DNA of 64,000 bases from Bradyrhizobium sp. Arg816 (GCF_029989365.1 NZ_JAPRAQ010000004.1:310001-374000), one strand, 5' to 3'. Counted from the first letter of the stretch, positions 52,691 to 61,529 are shown. Translations and numbers: made by a program. The notes: generated by a model from the sequence alone, not told the origin.

Positions 52691-53911
52691 TCAGGCCGCA
52701 GCGCGGCCAAGGTCGAACGGCTGCCTGCGTCTTGTCGGAAAACTCAGCGCCACCGCGACGGCGGCGAGCCCGATCGCGAAGGAGCCGGCGTGCAGCCATG
52801 TGTATTGCTGGAAATTGTCGAACACGAGCCCGCCGGCCCATGGACCGAGCGCCATGCCGAGGCTGGCAAAGGCCGACACCGCGCCGAACACGGTGCCCAT
52901 GATGCGCGCGCCGAAGTACTCGCGGACCAGCACCGCATAGAGCGGCATCACCCCGCCATAGGCGAGGCCGAACACGACCGAGAGCGCGTAGAATTCGCCG
53001 AGTTGCGCCACCGCGAGATAGGTCGCGATGCACATCGCCTGCACGAACAGGCCGCCGACCAGCACGGGCTTGGCGCCGATGCGATCGGCAGCCGCGCCCA
53101 GCAGCAGCCGTCCGCCGAGCCCTGAGACGCCGGCGACGCTGTAGACCGTCACCGCGGTGAGCGGGGCGATGCCGCACACCATCGCATAGGACACCATGTG
53201 GAAGATCGGACCGGAATGCGCCGCGCAGCAGGCGAAATGCGCGGCTGCGAGCGCGATGAATTGCGGCGTGCGCAGCGCCTGCGCCGCGGTCAGCTCGATC
53301 GCCGGTGCCGCGTCGGTGCTTGCCGGGCCAGTCGCTTGCGGCGCCGGCCGCACCAGGAAGCAGGCCGGGATCAGCAGCGCCCATGCGGCGATGCCGATCA
53401 CCAGCATCGCGGTGCGCCAGTCATAGGCCGTGATCAGCCAGCTTGCGGTCGGCGCGATCGTCACCGGCGACACGCCCATGCCGGCGGAGACCAGTGCCAC
53501 CGCGAGGCTGCGGTTCTTTTCGATCCAGGCGCTCGCGAGTGCCATCATCGGCGCGTAGAAGCTGCCGGCGGCGACGCCGATCAGCACGCCGAAGAACAGC
53601 TGGAATTGCCACAGGCTGGTCGCCTGGCTCGCGGTGACGAGACCGAGGCCCAGCAGCAGGCTTCCGGCAAGCACCACGATGCGGGTGCCAAATCGATCCG
53701 ACAGCGTGCCCCAGAAGAACGCGGCAACGCCCATGCAGAGGAAATCCAGCGTCGCCGCCGCCGACACGCCGGCGCGCGACCAGCCCATCGCTTCGGAGAT
53801 CGGCTGCAGGAAGACCGCAAGCGACAGCATCGTGCCGAAGCCGACGCAGGTCATCAGCGCTCCCGCGGCGACCACGACCCAGCCATAGTCGAACCCTGAC
53901 GGCTTGCTCAT
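52691..53911 (-). CDS. MFS transporter, oxalate/formate-antiporter-like (OFA) type
   Basis: A 406-residue inner-membrane protein with twelve hydrophobic segments. It starts MSKPSGFDYGWVVVAAGALM and has the A-motif-like ATLDFLCMGVAAFFWGTLSDRFGTR. The loop before TM7 carries a basic-poor hydrophilic stretch. The FDYGWVVV start and YAPMMALASAWIEKNRSLAVAL match MFS proteins of the monocarboxylate/OFA-like group. GAGGAAACGC precedes ATG 53911. The solute is unknown. Confidence 0.9.
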   Translation of the reverse strand: MSKPSGFDYGWVVVAAGALMTCVGFGTMLSLAVFLQPISEAMGWSRAGVSAAATLDFLCMGVAAFFWGTLSDRFGTRIVVLAGSLLLGLGLVTASQATSLWQFQLFFGVLIGVAAGSFYAPMMALASAWIEKNRSLAVALVSAGMGVSPVTIAPTASWLITAYDWRTAMLVIGIAAWALLIPACFLVRPAPQATGPASTDAAPAIELTAAQALRTPQFIALAAAHFACCAAHSGPIFHMVSYAMVCGIAPLTAVTVYSVAGVSGLGGRLLLGAAADRIGAKPVLVGGLFVQAMCIATYLAVAQLGEFYALSVVFGLAYGGVMPLYAVLVREYFGARIMGTVFGAVSAFASLGMALGPWAGGLVFDNFQQYTWLHAGSFAIGLAAVAVALSFPTRRRQPFDLGRAAA

Positions 53912-54070
53912 GCGTTTCCTCTGCGCTTTTGCTCTTGTTGATGGTGCGCGCGGGGATGGTGGCCCATCTGTCGGCGGAGGGCAAGGTTACGCGCAATGCG
54001 CGGGTACAGAGCTCGTTACCTTGCGGCGCCTTGAGCATTGGCGCGCGCCATGGGCCGCCGCAACGTCGAC

Positions 54071-55186
54071 TTAGGAGGTGTTTTGTGCCGCAGTTTCGCT
54101 GCCCCCGCGTGCCAGGTCCATTTGCCCCGGCCACCCGTAAGCCGAGATCAGGCTCATATAGGCGTCAACATCCGTGCCGGTCATATTGAGGGAGCGGCTG
54201 CACTGTTGGAGGGCTTCCTCATATTGACGGAGGTGCAAGTGTGCGACGCAGAGAAGCCGCGCCGCGATGGTATCTTGCAGGACGGCCAGGTTTGCGAGGT
54301 CGCCGTCGAACCGATCCGACCAGATGTCGCGGGCGGTCTGAAGGTCGGTCAGAGATACGTTGACCCGCACCTGGTCTCCGTTGCGTCTCACCGCGCCCCG
54401 CACGGCCCAGCGGACGCGGAGATCCGTCCCGAGCTGCTGCAAATCGATCACCTTCTTCTTGTAGGTCAAGGCGGTGTCGCGTCCAACAACGAGAGTGGCG
54501 GGCGTTCGCGCGAGGTCAGTCGTCAAGCTTGTCGAGACGGAGTCGGCAAAGGAGTCCTGCGCCGGACCGTCGTTGAGGCTGGCGAAAGGCAACACCACGA
54601 GAGAGAGGCGAGGCGCGATCTCGGGCCTGACTGTCGGCTGTGCCTGGATATTTTGAGCTTCCCGTTGTGCGTCGGTACGGACCGTCTTCCAGGCATTCCA
54701 GTATCCGGCAACGCCACCGGCAATTGCGCCGATGGCGGCGACCGACGCCAGCACGCTGCCGACGAGCCTGAAACGGCCTCTGAGGTCCTCCAGCCGGCCG
54801 GCGGATCGCCGTTCGCCAACAGCGTTTGAAGCGGCAACCGGGACCGCAACTGCTGCCGCGGTTCCTGGTTGCCGATCCTCATCGTGCACGGCGCCCACGA
54901 AACGAAAGCCCTTTCGTGGAAATGTCTTGATAAGACGTTGTTGCTGACCGGAGTCACCGATCGCGCGCCGGACGGCGTTCAGCCGGGTCGTCAGCGCCGC
55001 ATCGGATACGATCCGGCCATTCCAAATCGCGTTGACGAGATCGTCCTTGCTGACGACGCGATCCCTGCTGCGGATCAGATGTTCGAGCAGATCGAGAACC
55101 TGGGGTGTCGTGGGCACCACATCGAGCCCGCGCCGCAATTCGCGCCGCTCGGTGTCCAACGCACAGTCCTCGAAGAAATAGCGCAT
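54071..55186 (-). CDS. CadC-like winged-helix regulator with internal deletion of its TPR region
   Basis: A 371-residue protein. Residues 1-97 are an OmpR/CadC-type winged helix (LVNAIWNGRIVSDAALTTRLN, then KTFPRKGFRFVG). A transmembrane segment lies near 145-165 (VLASVAAIGAIAGGVAGYW). The domain starting RLSLVVLPFASLNDGPAQDS is the TolB/FlgO-like part of adenylate-cyclase-type regulators. In relatives this continues into some 200 residues of TPR; here LQDTIAARL runs straight into CVAHLHLRQYEEALQQCSRS, a TPR tail, and the protein stops. An in-frame internal deletion is the simplest reading, and function may be lost. ATG 55186 has GGAG 9 bases upstream. Confidence 0.8.
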   Translation of the reverse strand: MRYFFEDCALDTERRELRRGLDVVPTTPQVLDLLEHLIRSRDRVVSKDDLVNAIWNGRIVSDAALTTRLNAVRRAIGDSGQQQRLIKTFPRKGFRFVGAVHDEDRQPGTAAAVAVPVAASNAVGERRSAGRLEDLRGRFRLVGSVLASVAAIGAIAGGVAGYWNAWKTVRTDAQREAQNIQAQPTVRPEIAPRLSLVVLPFASLNDGPAQDSFADSVSTSLTTDLARTPATLVVGRDTALTYKKKVIDLQQLGTDLRVRWAVRGAVRRNGDQVRVNVSLTDLQTARDIWSDRFDGDLANLAVLQDTIAARLLCVAHLHLRQYEEALQQCSRSLNMTGTDVDAYMSLISAYGWPGQMDLARGGSETAAQNTS

Positions 55187-55250
55187 GGCACCATTCTCCA
55201 AGCCTGCCCTCTATCCTCCGAGGGCGCGGGGGCAATTATCCGTAGACAAT

Positions 55251-55278
55251 AAGCCTTCGGTCGCGAAAATGTAAGCCG
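55251..55278 (+). promoter_or_regulatory. Candidate operator 1: TAAGCC-N16-TAAGCC
   Basis: TAAGCC at 55251-55256 and 55273-55278 are exactly 22 bp apart (two 11-bp turns), with GAAAATG just before the second. The element lies 65-92 bp upstream of the winged-helix start codon at 55186. OmpR/PhoB-family winged helices bind direct repeats with 11-bp spacing, so autoregulation is plausible. Confidence 0.5.
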
Positions 55279-55510
55279 CGAACATCGATCCACCCCGTCA
55301 GGGGGTGGCAGAGCCGTGCTTTTCCGGAAGGCCCGCTCTCGCAGCGCATGATGCTACCGCGTCATAGCGGCCCGCCAGAAAATGCGCATCAGCCATGGCT
55401 CCCCGATCTGTGTCGAGCATGTAGTCATCAATGAGATGGCGCAACTTGCCACTCCTGCAGACACACATCCGCCGGATGACGCTGCCTCTGCACGGGTTGG
55501 GCCAAAAAAA

Positions 55511-55538
55511 TAAGCCGTCGGTAAGGAAAATGTAAGCC
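55511..55538 (+). promoter_or_regulatory. Candidate operator 2: TAAGCC-TAAGG-TAAGCC, 11-bp period
   Basis: TAAGCC at 55511-55516, TAAGGA at 55522-55527 and TAAGCC at 55533-55538 are spaced every 11 bp. Apart from four positions it matches operator 1 over 28 bases. It lies 65 bp upstream of the DUF1127 start codon at 55604. Confidence 0.5.
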
Positions 55539-55603
55539 GCACGTCAAGCGTGCGCGGCGAAGTCCTGACAGCCTGCCACCAGGAGAGGGAAGGGAAATCG
55601 CCG

Positions 55604-56521
55604 ATGAGCATCATCTACGGCTCTACGCAGATGCGACGGACTGCCACATCCCTGCAGCAAGCCACCAGCCTTTTCCTGCGGGTCTGGAGCGCATGGCAGA
55701 AGCGCCGAAGACGGCTGAAGGTACAAACCGCTCTCTGTGCCCTCAGCGATCGGGAGCTGATGGATATCGGCGCGACGCGCGCCGAGATTGATTACATTGC
55801 CTTGCAGCAGGGCCGCGCAAAGCCCGATCGTCCGGCACCCTGGCGCATTGCTAGTGCGCTTGCGATCTGGTTGCTCGTCAACCTCTTCAGCTTGATTTCG
55901 GTCAATCGCACCGAGGCTCAATGCACGGCGCAGGATGTTTTGCGGAGACAGCTGGCGGTCAAGGTCGATCCGCCGGCTCCCAGATCGGAGATTCCGGTCA
56001 GCTCCGCTGCAGATATCCTGGTGTGGAAGACGATCCGGATAGGAACATTCACGGATACTTTCGCTCTTCGCAGCGCGATGAGTGCAATGGGATGCGGCCT
56101 CGGAAACGCGGCCGATGAGATACTCGCTCGACCGGCCTTTACCCTAAGTCGCAAGAGGGCGGAGGTTGAGCTTGTTGCCGTGTCGGTTGCCGAGCTCGGC
56201 TTTCAAGGCGAGGCTTCGCTGCGGTCGATCTATCTGCGTGCGCAACAGCTCGGTCTTGCGCTGGCGCCCGCCGAAATCGCGCCCCAGCTGAGGCTCCAGT
56301 ATTTGGACCAGCCGATCGGTGAATTTCTCACCATCGGGATGGAGCCCATCGGGACGTGGGCGGGTGAAGCGGTCGTCCTGACGGTAGCGAACGGCGGAGC
56401 AGGCCTCATCCTGATCGGCCAGGATGGCCGTGAGGACGCGCAGATATCTGCGATATCCCGTTTCGTGTTCGTGCGGCCCAAGACATCCATGGCTCCGGAG
56501 ACCGCAGCGATGGCCAGGTAG
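55604..56521 (+). CDS. DUF1127-containing protein with long C-terminal domain
   Basis: A 305-residue protein. Residues 30-70 are a DUF1127 motif (RRRRLKVQTALCALSDRELM, then DIGATRAEIDYIA), normally found in tiny RNA-binding or regulatory proteins of about 50-70 residues. A hydrophobic segment follows at about 84-104 (ASALAIWLLVNLFSLISV), then a mature-like domain from EAQCTAQD onward, with VWKTIRIGTFTDTFALRSAM. The topology suggests a cytoplasmic DUF1127 part, one membrane crossing and a periplasmic domain. AGGAGAGGGAAGGG precedes ATG 55604. I do not recognise the C-terminal domain. Confidence 0.82.
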   Translation: MSIIYGSTQMRRTATSLQQATSLFLRVWSAWQKRRRRLKVQTALCALSDRELMDIGATRAEIDYIALQQGRAKPDRPAPWRIASALAIWLLVNLFSLISVNRTEAQCTAQDVLRRQLAVKVDPPAPRSEIPVSSAADILVWKTIRIGTFTDTFALRSAMSAMGCGLGNAADEILARPAFTLSRKRAEVELVAVSVAELGFQGEASLRSIYLRAQQLGLALAPAEIAPQLRLQYLDQPIGEFLTIGMEPIGTWAGEAVVLTVANGGAGLILIGQDGREDAQISAISRFVFVRPKTSMAPETAAMAR

Positions 56522-56567
56522 CATGCCGCGATCTCATTTGGTCTGGGCTCGATCAGGGAGACGGGTG

Positions 56568-57542
56568 ATGATCACGCGTCGTGATGTGTTTTCGGCGGCC
56601 GCTGCCGCGTTCGCCGCTACGCATATTTCACCGCGGGCTCTCGCGCAGCCGATCGCGAGAACCGCGCATATCCTGACCGGCTTCACGCCCGGGCTGCAGG
56701 ATGGGTTGGCGCGGCTCGTGGCCGGCCAGATGAGCGGCTATGCCGAAACCATCGTGGTCGAGACCCGGCCGGGCGCGGGCGGGCGCATCGCGGTGGAGGC
56801 GGTGAAGAGCGCCGACGCCGACGGGTCGGTCATGCTGTTCGCGCCGCTCGGCTTCATGATGTTCTTTCCGCACGTCTACAAGACGCTGAGATACCATCCG
56901 CGGGATTTCACACCTGTATCGACTGTCGCCTCGACCCCGACCTTGCTGACGGTCGGTCCCAGGGTACCGGCCGACGTCAAGACGCTGGCGGACTTCGTGG
57001 CCTGGTGCCGCGCCAATCCGAAGCAAGCCACCTTTGGCTCGCCGGGCGCCGGAACCACGCTGCATTTTCTCGGTGCGATGCTGGGCCGCACCGCTGGCTT
57101 CGATTTTCTTCACGTGTCCTATCAGGGCGGTGGTGCGATTCAGGATCTGGTCAAGGGCGTGATTGCCGCGACCGTCATGCCGATCGGCAGCTCGCTCGGA
57201 CTCGTCCAGTCCGGCGATCTTCGCGCGCTGGCGACCACCGGACCGCGCCGCAGCCCGTTTGTTCCGGCGGTGCCGACGGTGCGGGAGGCCGGATATCCGT
57301 CGCTCGAGGACCTCACATGGTTTGCGTTCTACGTTCCGGCGAAGACGCCGGCGCCGATCGTCGATAAGCTCAACACCGCGATCCAGGCGGCCTTGCGCAC
57401 TGACGAGGTCAAGGCCGGCATGGCAAAGCTGGCCGTCGAGCCCGACGCGATCGCCATGGAAGACTTCGCCCGGCTGATCGCATCCGAATCCGACCGGTGG
57501 AAGGCGATCGTGCAGGCAACGGGGTTCGTCCCGACCGATTGA
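56568..57542 (+). CDS. Tripartite tricarboxylate transporter substrate-binding protein (Bug/TctC family)
   Basis: A 324-residue periplasmic binding protein. The N-terminus MITRRDVFSAAAAAFAATHI carries a twin-arginine-like RR followed by a hydrophobic stretch, ending near ALAQP. The fold shows VVETRPGAGGRIAVEAVKSADADG, the classic Bug motif, and YQGGGAIQDLVKG. No tctA/tctB membrane genes are adjacent, as is usual for the many orphan Bug proteins. The methyltransferase gene begins 24 bases downstream, so the two may form an operon. The ligand is likely a carboxylate. Confidence 0.92.
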   Translation: MITRRDVFSAAAAAFAATHISPRALAQPIARTAHILTGFTPGLQDGLARLVAGQMSGYAETIVVETRPGAGGRIAVEAVKSADADGSVMLFAPLGFMMFFPHVYKTLRYHPRDFTPVSTVASTPTLLTVGPRVPADVKTLADFVAWCRANPKQATFGSPGAGTTLHFLGAMLGRTAGFDFLHVSYQGGGAIQDLVKGVIAATVMPIGSSLGLVQSGDLRALATTGPRRSPFVPAVPTVREAGYPSLEDLTWFAFYVPAKTPAPIVDKLNTAIQAALRTDEVKAGMAKLAVEPDAIAMEDFARLIASESDRWKAIVQATGFVPTD

Positions 57543-57566
57543 AGTAGCATTGACAGGAGGCAACAC

Positions 57567-58583
57567 ATGAGCGGGCCGGCATCCGTGCATGATCTCGTGC
57601 AGTCGCATCGCATCACCGCGGTGATCTATGCGGCGGCGAAGCTCAATCTCGCCGAGACCATCGGCGATGAGGCGAAATCGGTGGCCGAGCTCGCCCGGCT
57701 GGTGTCCGCCGATGAAAGCGCGCTGCGCAGATTGCTGGTTGGCCTGACGACACTTGGCCTGTGCAGGCAGCCCGACCGCGACCGCTTTGCCATGACCGAG
57801 CTCGGCCGGCAGCTCGACGAGACCGCCGACCCCTCCTTCAAGGATTGGGTTCTCTTCGAGGGCGAGATGCTCGCGCAATCCTGGATCGGACTGGTCGAGT
57901 CGGTTCGCTCGGGCAAGAGCGCGGGCGAGCTGCGCGGCGATGGCGACGATCGCTATGCGGCGACGAGCAATGCGCCGGAATTCACCCGCCGCTTCAACGC
58001 CGCGATGGTCAGCCTGACGCGGAGCATCGTTCCAAGGATCGTCGCGGCCCACGACTTCGCGACCGCGCGCGTTGTCATGGATCTCGGTGGCGGTACCGGC
58101 GAATTGATCGGCGGCGTGCTCCAGCACAACCCGCATCTCGAGGGCATCGCCTTCGACCTCGCGCGCTGCGAGGCAGGAGCGTATGCGCATTTTGATCGGC
58201 TTGGCATCGCCGATCGCTGCCGGTTCGTCGCCGGCAGTTTCTTCGAGAAGATCCCGGGCGGCGCCGACACGATCCTGATGAAGAGCATCCTGCACAATTG
58301 GAAAGACGATCGTTGCGAGCTCATTCTGCGCAACTGCCGGGACGCGCTGCCGGCCAGCGGAACGTTGATCGTGATCGAACGGATCATGCCGGAACCCGCG
58401 ACGACCGAGACTCAGGACCGGTCCTGCGTCATGAGCGACCTCAATATGCTGAGGGGAGCTGGCGGCCGCGAGCGGACGGAAGCCGAGTACCGCAGGCTTG
58501 GCGTCCTGGCCGGCTTCGCCTTTGTCTGGACCAGCGGTATCGGCTCGTTCAGCCTGGTCGAATTCCGAAAGGTCGGACACTGA
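57567..58583 (+). CDS. SAM-dependent O-methyltransferase (hydroxyneurosporene/caffeate type)
   Basis: A 338-residue cytoplasmic enzyme. The N-terminal winged-helix dimerisation domain has AETIGDEAKSVAELARLVSA. The SAM site is VVMDLGGGTGELIGGVLQ. The acceptor half has LMKSILHNWKDDRCELILRN, with the catalytic His in HNWKDD, and DLNMLRGAGGRERTEAEYRRL. This is the plant-type O-methyltransferase fold that methylates phenolic or isoprenoid hydroxyls. AGGAGG directly precedes ATG 57567. The true acceptor is unknown. Confidence 0.93.
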   Translation: MSGPASVHDLVQSHRITAVIYAAAKLNLAETIGDEAKSVAELARLVSADESALRRLLVGLTTLGLCRQPDRDRFAMTELGRQLDETADPSFKDWVLFEGEMLAQSWIGLVESVRSGKSAGELRGDGDDRYAATSNAPEFTRRFNAAMVSLTRSIVPRIVAAHDFATARVVMDLGGGTGELIGGVLQHNPHLEGIAFDLARCEAGAYAHFDRLGIADRCRFVAGSFFEKIPGGADTILMKSILHNWKDDRCELILRNCRDALPASGTLIVIERIMPEPATTETQDRSCVMSDLNMLRGAGGRERTEAEYRRLGVLAGFAFVWTSGIGSFSLVEFRKVGH

Positions 58584-58642
58584 CTGCCGTCCGTTGGGAC
58601 GGCAGTCGAATCTGATCCCATCAGGCCTTGGCGCTGCTTCGA

Positions 58643-58888
58643 TCAGCAGCCCCGGCAGACGCCGGAGATCTTGCGATCGACGTTGGCATCCTCTTGGTCG
58701 AGGAATTCCAGCGATCCCAAACCTGCCGAAGGCACGTCGGAGGCGTGGGGCTGGCGGTGACCGACCGGGGCCGTCCACGGCCTGGTGGTCGTTTCCTTTC
58801 CAGGCAGCGACGGGTGGAAGGGTTGCGCCGAAGCTGCGCCCATCGTCGATACGATCGTAACCACAATCAGCATCCTTGAGGTGATCAT
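58643..58888 (-). CDS. Small exported hypothetical protein
   Basis: An 81-residue protein with a signal peptide (MITSRMLIVVTIVSTMGAAS, then AQ). The rest is hydrophilic with TTTRPWTAPVGHRQPHASDV and a conserved-looking end, DQEDANVDRKISGVCRGC. GGAG lies 8 bases before ATG 58888. I recall similar proteins in several Bradyrhizobium strains annotated as hypothetical. No function is known; the two C-terminal cysteines could form a disulfide in the periplasm. Confidence 0.78.
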   Translation of the reverse strand: MITSRMLIVVTIVSTMGAASAQPFHPSLPGKETTTRPWTAPVGHRQPHASDVPSAGLGSLEFLDQEDANVDRKISGVCRGC

Positions 58889-59017
58889 AGGTGTCTCCAA
58901 ATGCATCCCGCCCTGCATGTGCGGTTCAGACATTCAGATTTGCATCGAGGACCTGCTATTCCCTGTCATCGCGCAGGCGTGATACCGCCGTGGTCGGGCC
59001 TTCCGGGACGACGTTGG

Positions 59018-59236
59018 TCAGACCGGCGCTTTCCTGCCGATCAGACCGAAGACGATCATGACGAGGCTGATGCCGCCGACAGCGCCCGAGATCTCTCCGA
59101 CCGTGCGCATCAGGGCGGCAGGATCATTGGACCACGGCGTCATGTCCCGCATCGAGAGGAAGAACAGGACGGCGAGCACCAGCAGCACCGAGCCCGCGGC
59201 AATCAATCGCCAGTTTCGCTTTCGCATGACAGACAC
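59018..59236 (-). CDS. Small membrane protein, hypothetical
   Basis: A 72-residue protein with two hydrophobic segments: RLIAAGSVLLVLAVLFFLSM at about 10-29 and GGISLVMIVFGLIG at about 54-67. Basic residues at the start suggest the N-terminus lies in the cytoplasm. GGGGGAG precedes the ATG at 59236 region; an ATG three codons later is also possible. No family recognised. Confidence 0.7.
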   Translation of the reverse strand: MSVMRKRNWRLIAAGSVLLVLAVLFFLSMRDMTPWSNDPAALMRTVGEISGAVGGISLVMIVFGLIGRKAPV

Positions 59237-59535
59237 TCCCCCTTATCGCCCACGGATGGGCGGGGCGGTTCAGGACGCAGGGAGATAGTGTCGTCGAGCC
59301 CGGGTCGGGTTCAATCGAAACAGCGGGCTCTAGATCCAGCCGACAAATGTGACCCTCATCCCCGATTTGTTCGCGGCCGCTGGTGGGTGGCCAACAGACG
59401 TTTTGACTTTTTTGTGTTTTCAACGCTTTGACGGCTCGACCGTGTCGGCATGGACCAGTCTCGATCGTCCTTGGATCGACCCCGCACACGTCAGTGATGC
59501 CGTCACCTCGAAAATCGAACCAGGAGCTCATGTTC

Positions 59536-59952
59536 ATGAGGATTACCGTCGAAACCACCGTCGCAGCCCCCATCGATCAGGTCTGGCGTGCCTATACGAC
59601 ACCTGCTGACATCGTGGAGTGGAACGCCCCGTCCGACGACTGGCATACGACCAAGGCGACGGTTGACCTGCGCGAAGGCGGGCTCTTCTCGTCGCGCATG
59701 GAGGCCAAGGACGGCAGCATGGGCTTTGACTTCGCCGGGACTTACACGACGATCGTCGAACACAAGCTGATCGAATATGCATTCGGCGATCGCAAGGCCG
59801 AAGTCGAGTTCGTGCCCGGGGCGAAGGGCGTCGTCGTCCGCGTCGTCTTCGATGCTGAAACGACGCACTCGGTCGAGCAGCAGCAGGGCGGCTGGCAGGC
59901 CATCCTCGACAAGTTCGCACAACACGTGCAGGCGAAGCAGAAGACGTCGTGA
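59536..59952 (+). CDS. SRPBCC (START/AHSA1-like) protein
   Basis: A 138-residue helix-grip protein. MRITVETTVAAPIDQVWRAY starts the fold; TPADIVEWNAPSDDWHT and YTTIVEHKLIEYAFGD are typical of the AHSA1 (activator of Hsp90-like) subfamily, and GGWQAILDKFAQHVQ is the long C-terminal helix. It binds a hydrophobic ligand in the cavity. GGAG at 59523-59526 suits ATG 59536 better than the ATG at 59530. It is a single gene. Confidence 0.92.
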   Translation: MRITVETTVAAPIDQVWRAYTTPADIVEWNAPSDDWHTTKATVDLREGGLFSSRMEAKDGSMGFDFAGTYTTIVEHKLIEYAFGDRKAEVEFVPGAKGVVVRVVFDAETTHSVEQQQGGWQAILDKFAQHVQAKQKTS

Positions 59953-60155
59953 AGCCGTGCGGGGGCAGGAGATGGATGTCCCCGGCGGGCGTCGTCGGCT
60001 TTCCGCGCGGAGCATCTGACGGAAACTGAACAGTCAAGGAATAGCCGGCTTCGGGTGAGACCCCTCAGCCGGCGACCTCCGGTTTACACCGGGATCCGGA
60101 CATGCCGCTGCGTTGCGCTCACCGACGCAACGGGCCAACAGGCGACGTCAAGCTG

Positions 60156-61529
60156 CTACGACGGCGCCACACCCCCCGCGCGCGTCTCTGGGGGCGCGCC
60201 ACGCTTTAGGGGAAGCGGCTGGTCGCCAAGCAACACCCTCACCACCATGTCACGCGCATTGCCGGGATCAAGCGAGTGCTTTGCGATCAGGTCGCTACAG
60301 TCGGCGACGATCTGGTCGGCGTCCTGCAGGATCTTGAGCTCTTTGTAGCGATCGTGCCGATGCAGGCCCATGCTTTCGCCGACCACTTCAAGGATATTTA
60401 CGATACGGAATGGCCAGTCGCGCTCGTGCGCGCACAGTTCGCGATGGTCGGAATGATAGACCGCGACCAGTGCATCGACACCTGCATCGCGCGCCGCCTC
60501 AAGCTCCATGAGTTGCAATTCGCGCTTGAAGTTTGGAAGCACGCCGACATCCACGCTCTGCAAACCCACCGCCGGCTGGTTCAGATCGATCAGTTCGATA
60601 CCGGGTACCGCCGTCAAGATTTCAGCGGCGGCTTCCACGACGCCGGCCACGCCGGGATGCTTGTGCAGCGCGACCCGCATTTCGACCCTGCGCTGAAGGT
60701 GCGGCTTGAGCTGCGCCAGCCGGTCGTCGAGAAAGCGCATGAATGGGCTCATCTCGAACGGGCGCGACCCCTGCTGTCGCTCCACCGTTGGCAGGATGGT
60801 CTCCGTGTACTGGACGTAGCACGACGGGCACCAGGAGATCACATGCCCCGAGTTCGAGTGCGACAGCTTTTCCATCGTACTCGATCCCATGCGACCGGCC
60901 ATCTCTGCGTCGCCAGACTTGAGCTGGAGAATGCCGCAACAATGGCTCGGTCCGCCCATCACCTGGTAACTGACGCCGAGCGCGTCCATGATATCGAGGG
61001 CAAGCAAGGCGATGTGCGGCGTCTTGAGCACATTGCAGCCGGTGTAAAACACGAAATCCGGCGTCTCAACGGGCGTGGCGACCGACGCCGAACTCTGACC
61101 CAGTCGTTCGAGCACGTCCGCGTCGAGTTGCAGGCGCGAAAGCACGTTCACACCACGACTGCCGTCGCGGTACTTCTCGACACCCCGCCGGCGCCGTTCG
61201 GCAAGCTCATTGTCCGACTTTGCGATGCCAAGCCGCGCCATGCTCAGCAGGAAGCGCGGATTGACGCCATAGGCGCACGCCTTGATGCATGCCCCGCTCC
61301 GCATGCAGGACTGCGCCCATTTGCGCGACGCTTCCGGGCCGTTGCCGGTACGGACCAGTTCGAGAATGCCGCCGATGATGTCTTCGGACTTTGTCGTCCT
61401 CGAGATGCCGGCCGGCTCGACACTCGGACAAGCCTCGACGCATTTCCCGCATCGCGTACAGGCGTCGAGCATGTTTCCGGCATATTCAGCCAGGGACGTC
61501 TCGAAGGGGACCTCGTTCATCGGCTGCAT
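60156..61529 (-). CDS. (4Fe-4S)/CCG-domain protein, heterodisulfide-reductase-like
   Basis: A 457-residue cytoplasmic or membrane-associated Fe-S protein. The first ferredoxin-type cluster is complete (Cys24, 27, 30 and 34 in CTRCGKCVEACP). The second reads CMRSGACIKAC, with Ser78 where a ligand Cys is expected. One CCG domain is intact (YTGCNVLKTPH ... GPSHCCG), followed by SWCPSCYVQY. The second CCG position is degenerate: HKHPGVAG and QPAVGLQSVDV lack the paired cysteines. GGGAG lies 7 bases before ATG 61529. It resembles HdrD/GlpC-type electron carriers, but partner dehydrogenase or membrane genes are not adjacent. The electron donor and acceptor are unknown. Confidence 0.88.
   Translation of the reverse strand: MQPMNEVPFETSLAEYAGNMLDACTRCGKCVEACPSVEPAGISRTTKSEDIIGGILELVRTGNGPEASRKWAQSCMRSGACIKACAYGVNPRFLLSMARLGIAKSDNELAERRRRGVEKYRDGSRGVNVLSRLQLDADVLERLGQSSASVATPVETPDFVFYTGCNVLKTPHIALLALDIMDALGVSYQVMGGPSHCCGILQLKSGDAEMAGRMGSSTMEKLSHSNSGHVISWCPSCYVQYTETILPTVERQQGSRPFEMSPFMRFLDDRLAQLKPHLQRRVEMRVALHKHPGVAGVVEAAAEILTAVPGIELIDLNQPAVGLQSVDVGVLPNFKRELQLMELEAARDAGVDALVAVYHSDHRELCAHERDWPFRIVNILEVVGESMGLHRHDRYKELKILQDADQIVADCSDLIAKHSLDPGNARDMVVRVLLGDQPLPLKRGAPPETRAGGVAPS

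Larger units (their letters stand above)
55187..55603. other. Divergent regulatory region, 417 bp, with two TAAGCC elements
   Basis: The gap between the winged-helix gene and the DUF1127 gene carries the two direct-repeat elements described separately. The part between them (about 55285-55505) shows a fragment CCCCGTCAGGGGG, a small palindrome, and no coding frame with a ribosome site. Confidence 0.55.

Noticed and set aside
56628..58778. A 716-codon minus-strand open frame across the TTT binding protein and methyltransferase genes
   Set aside because: The + strand frames carry clear family motifs over the same bases. The minus frame is low-complexity Arg/Asp/Gly and has no ribosome site.
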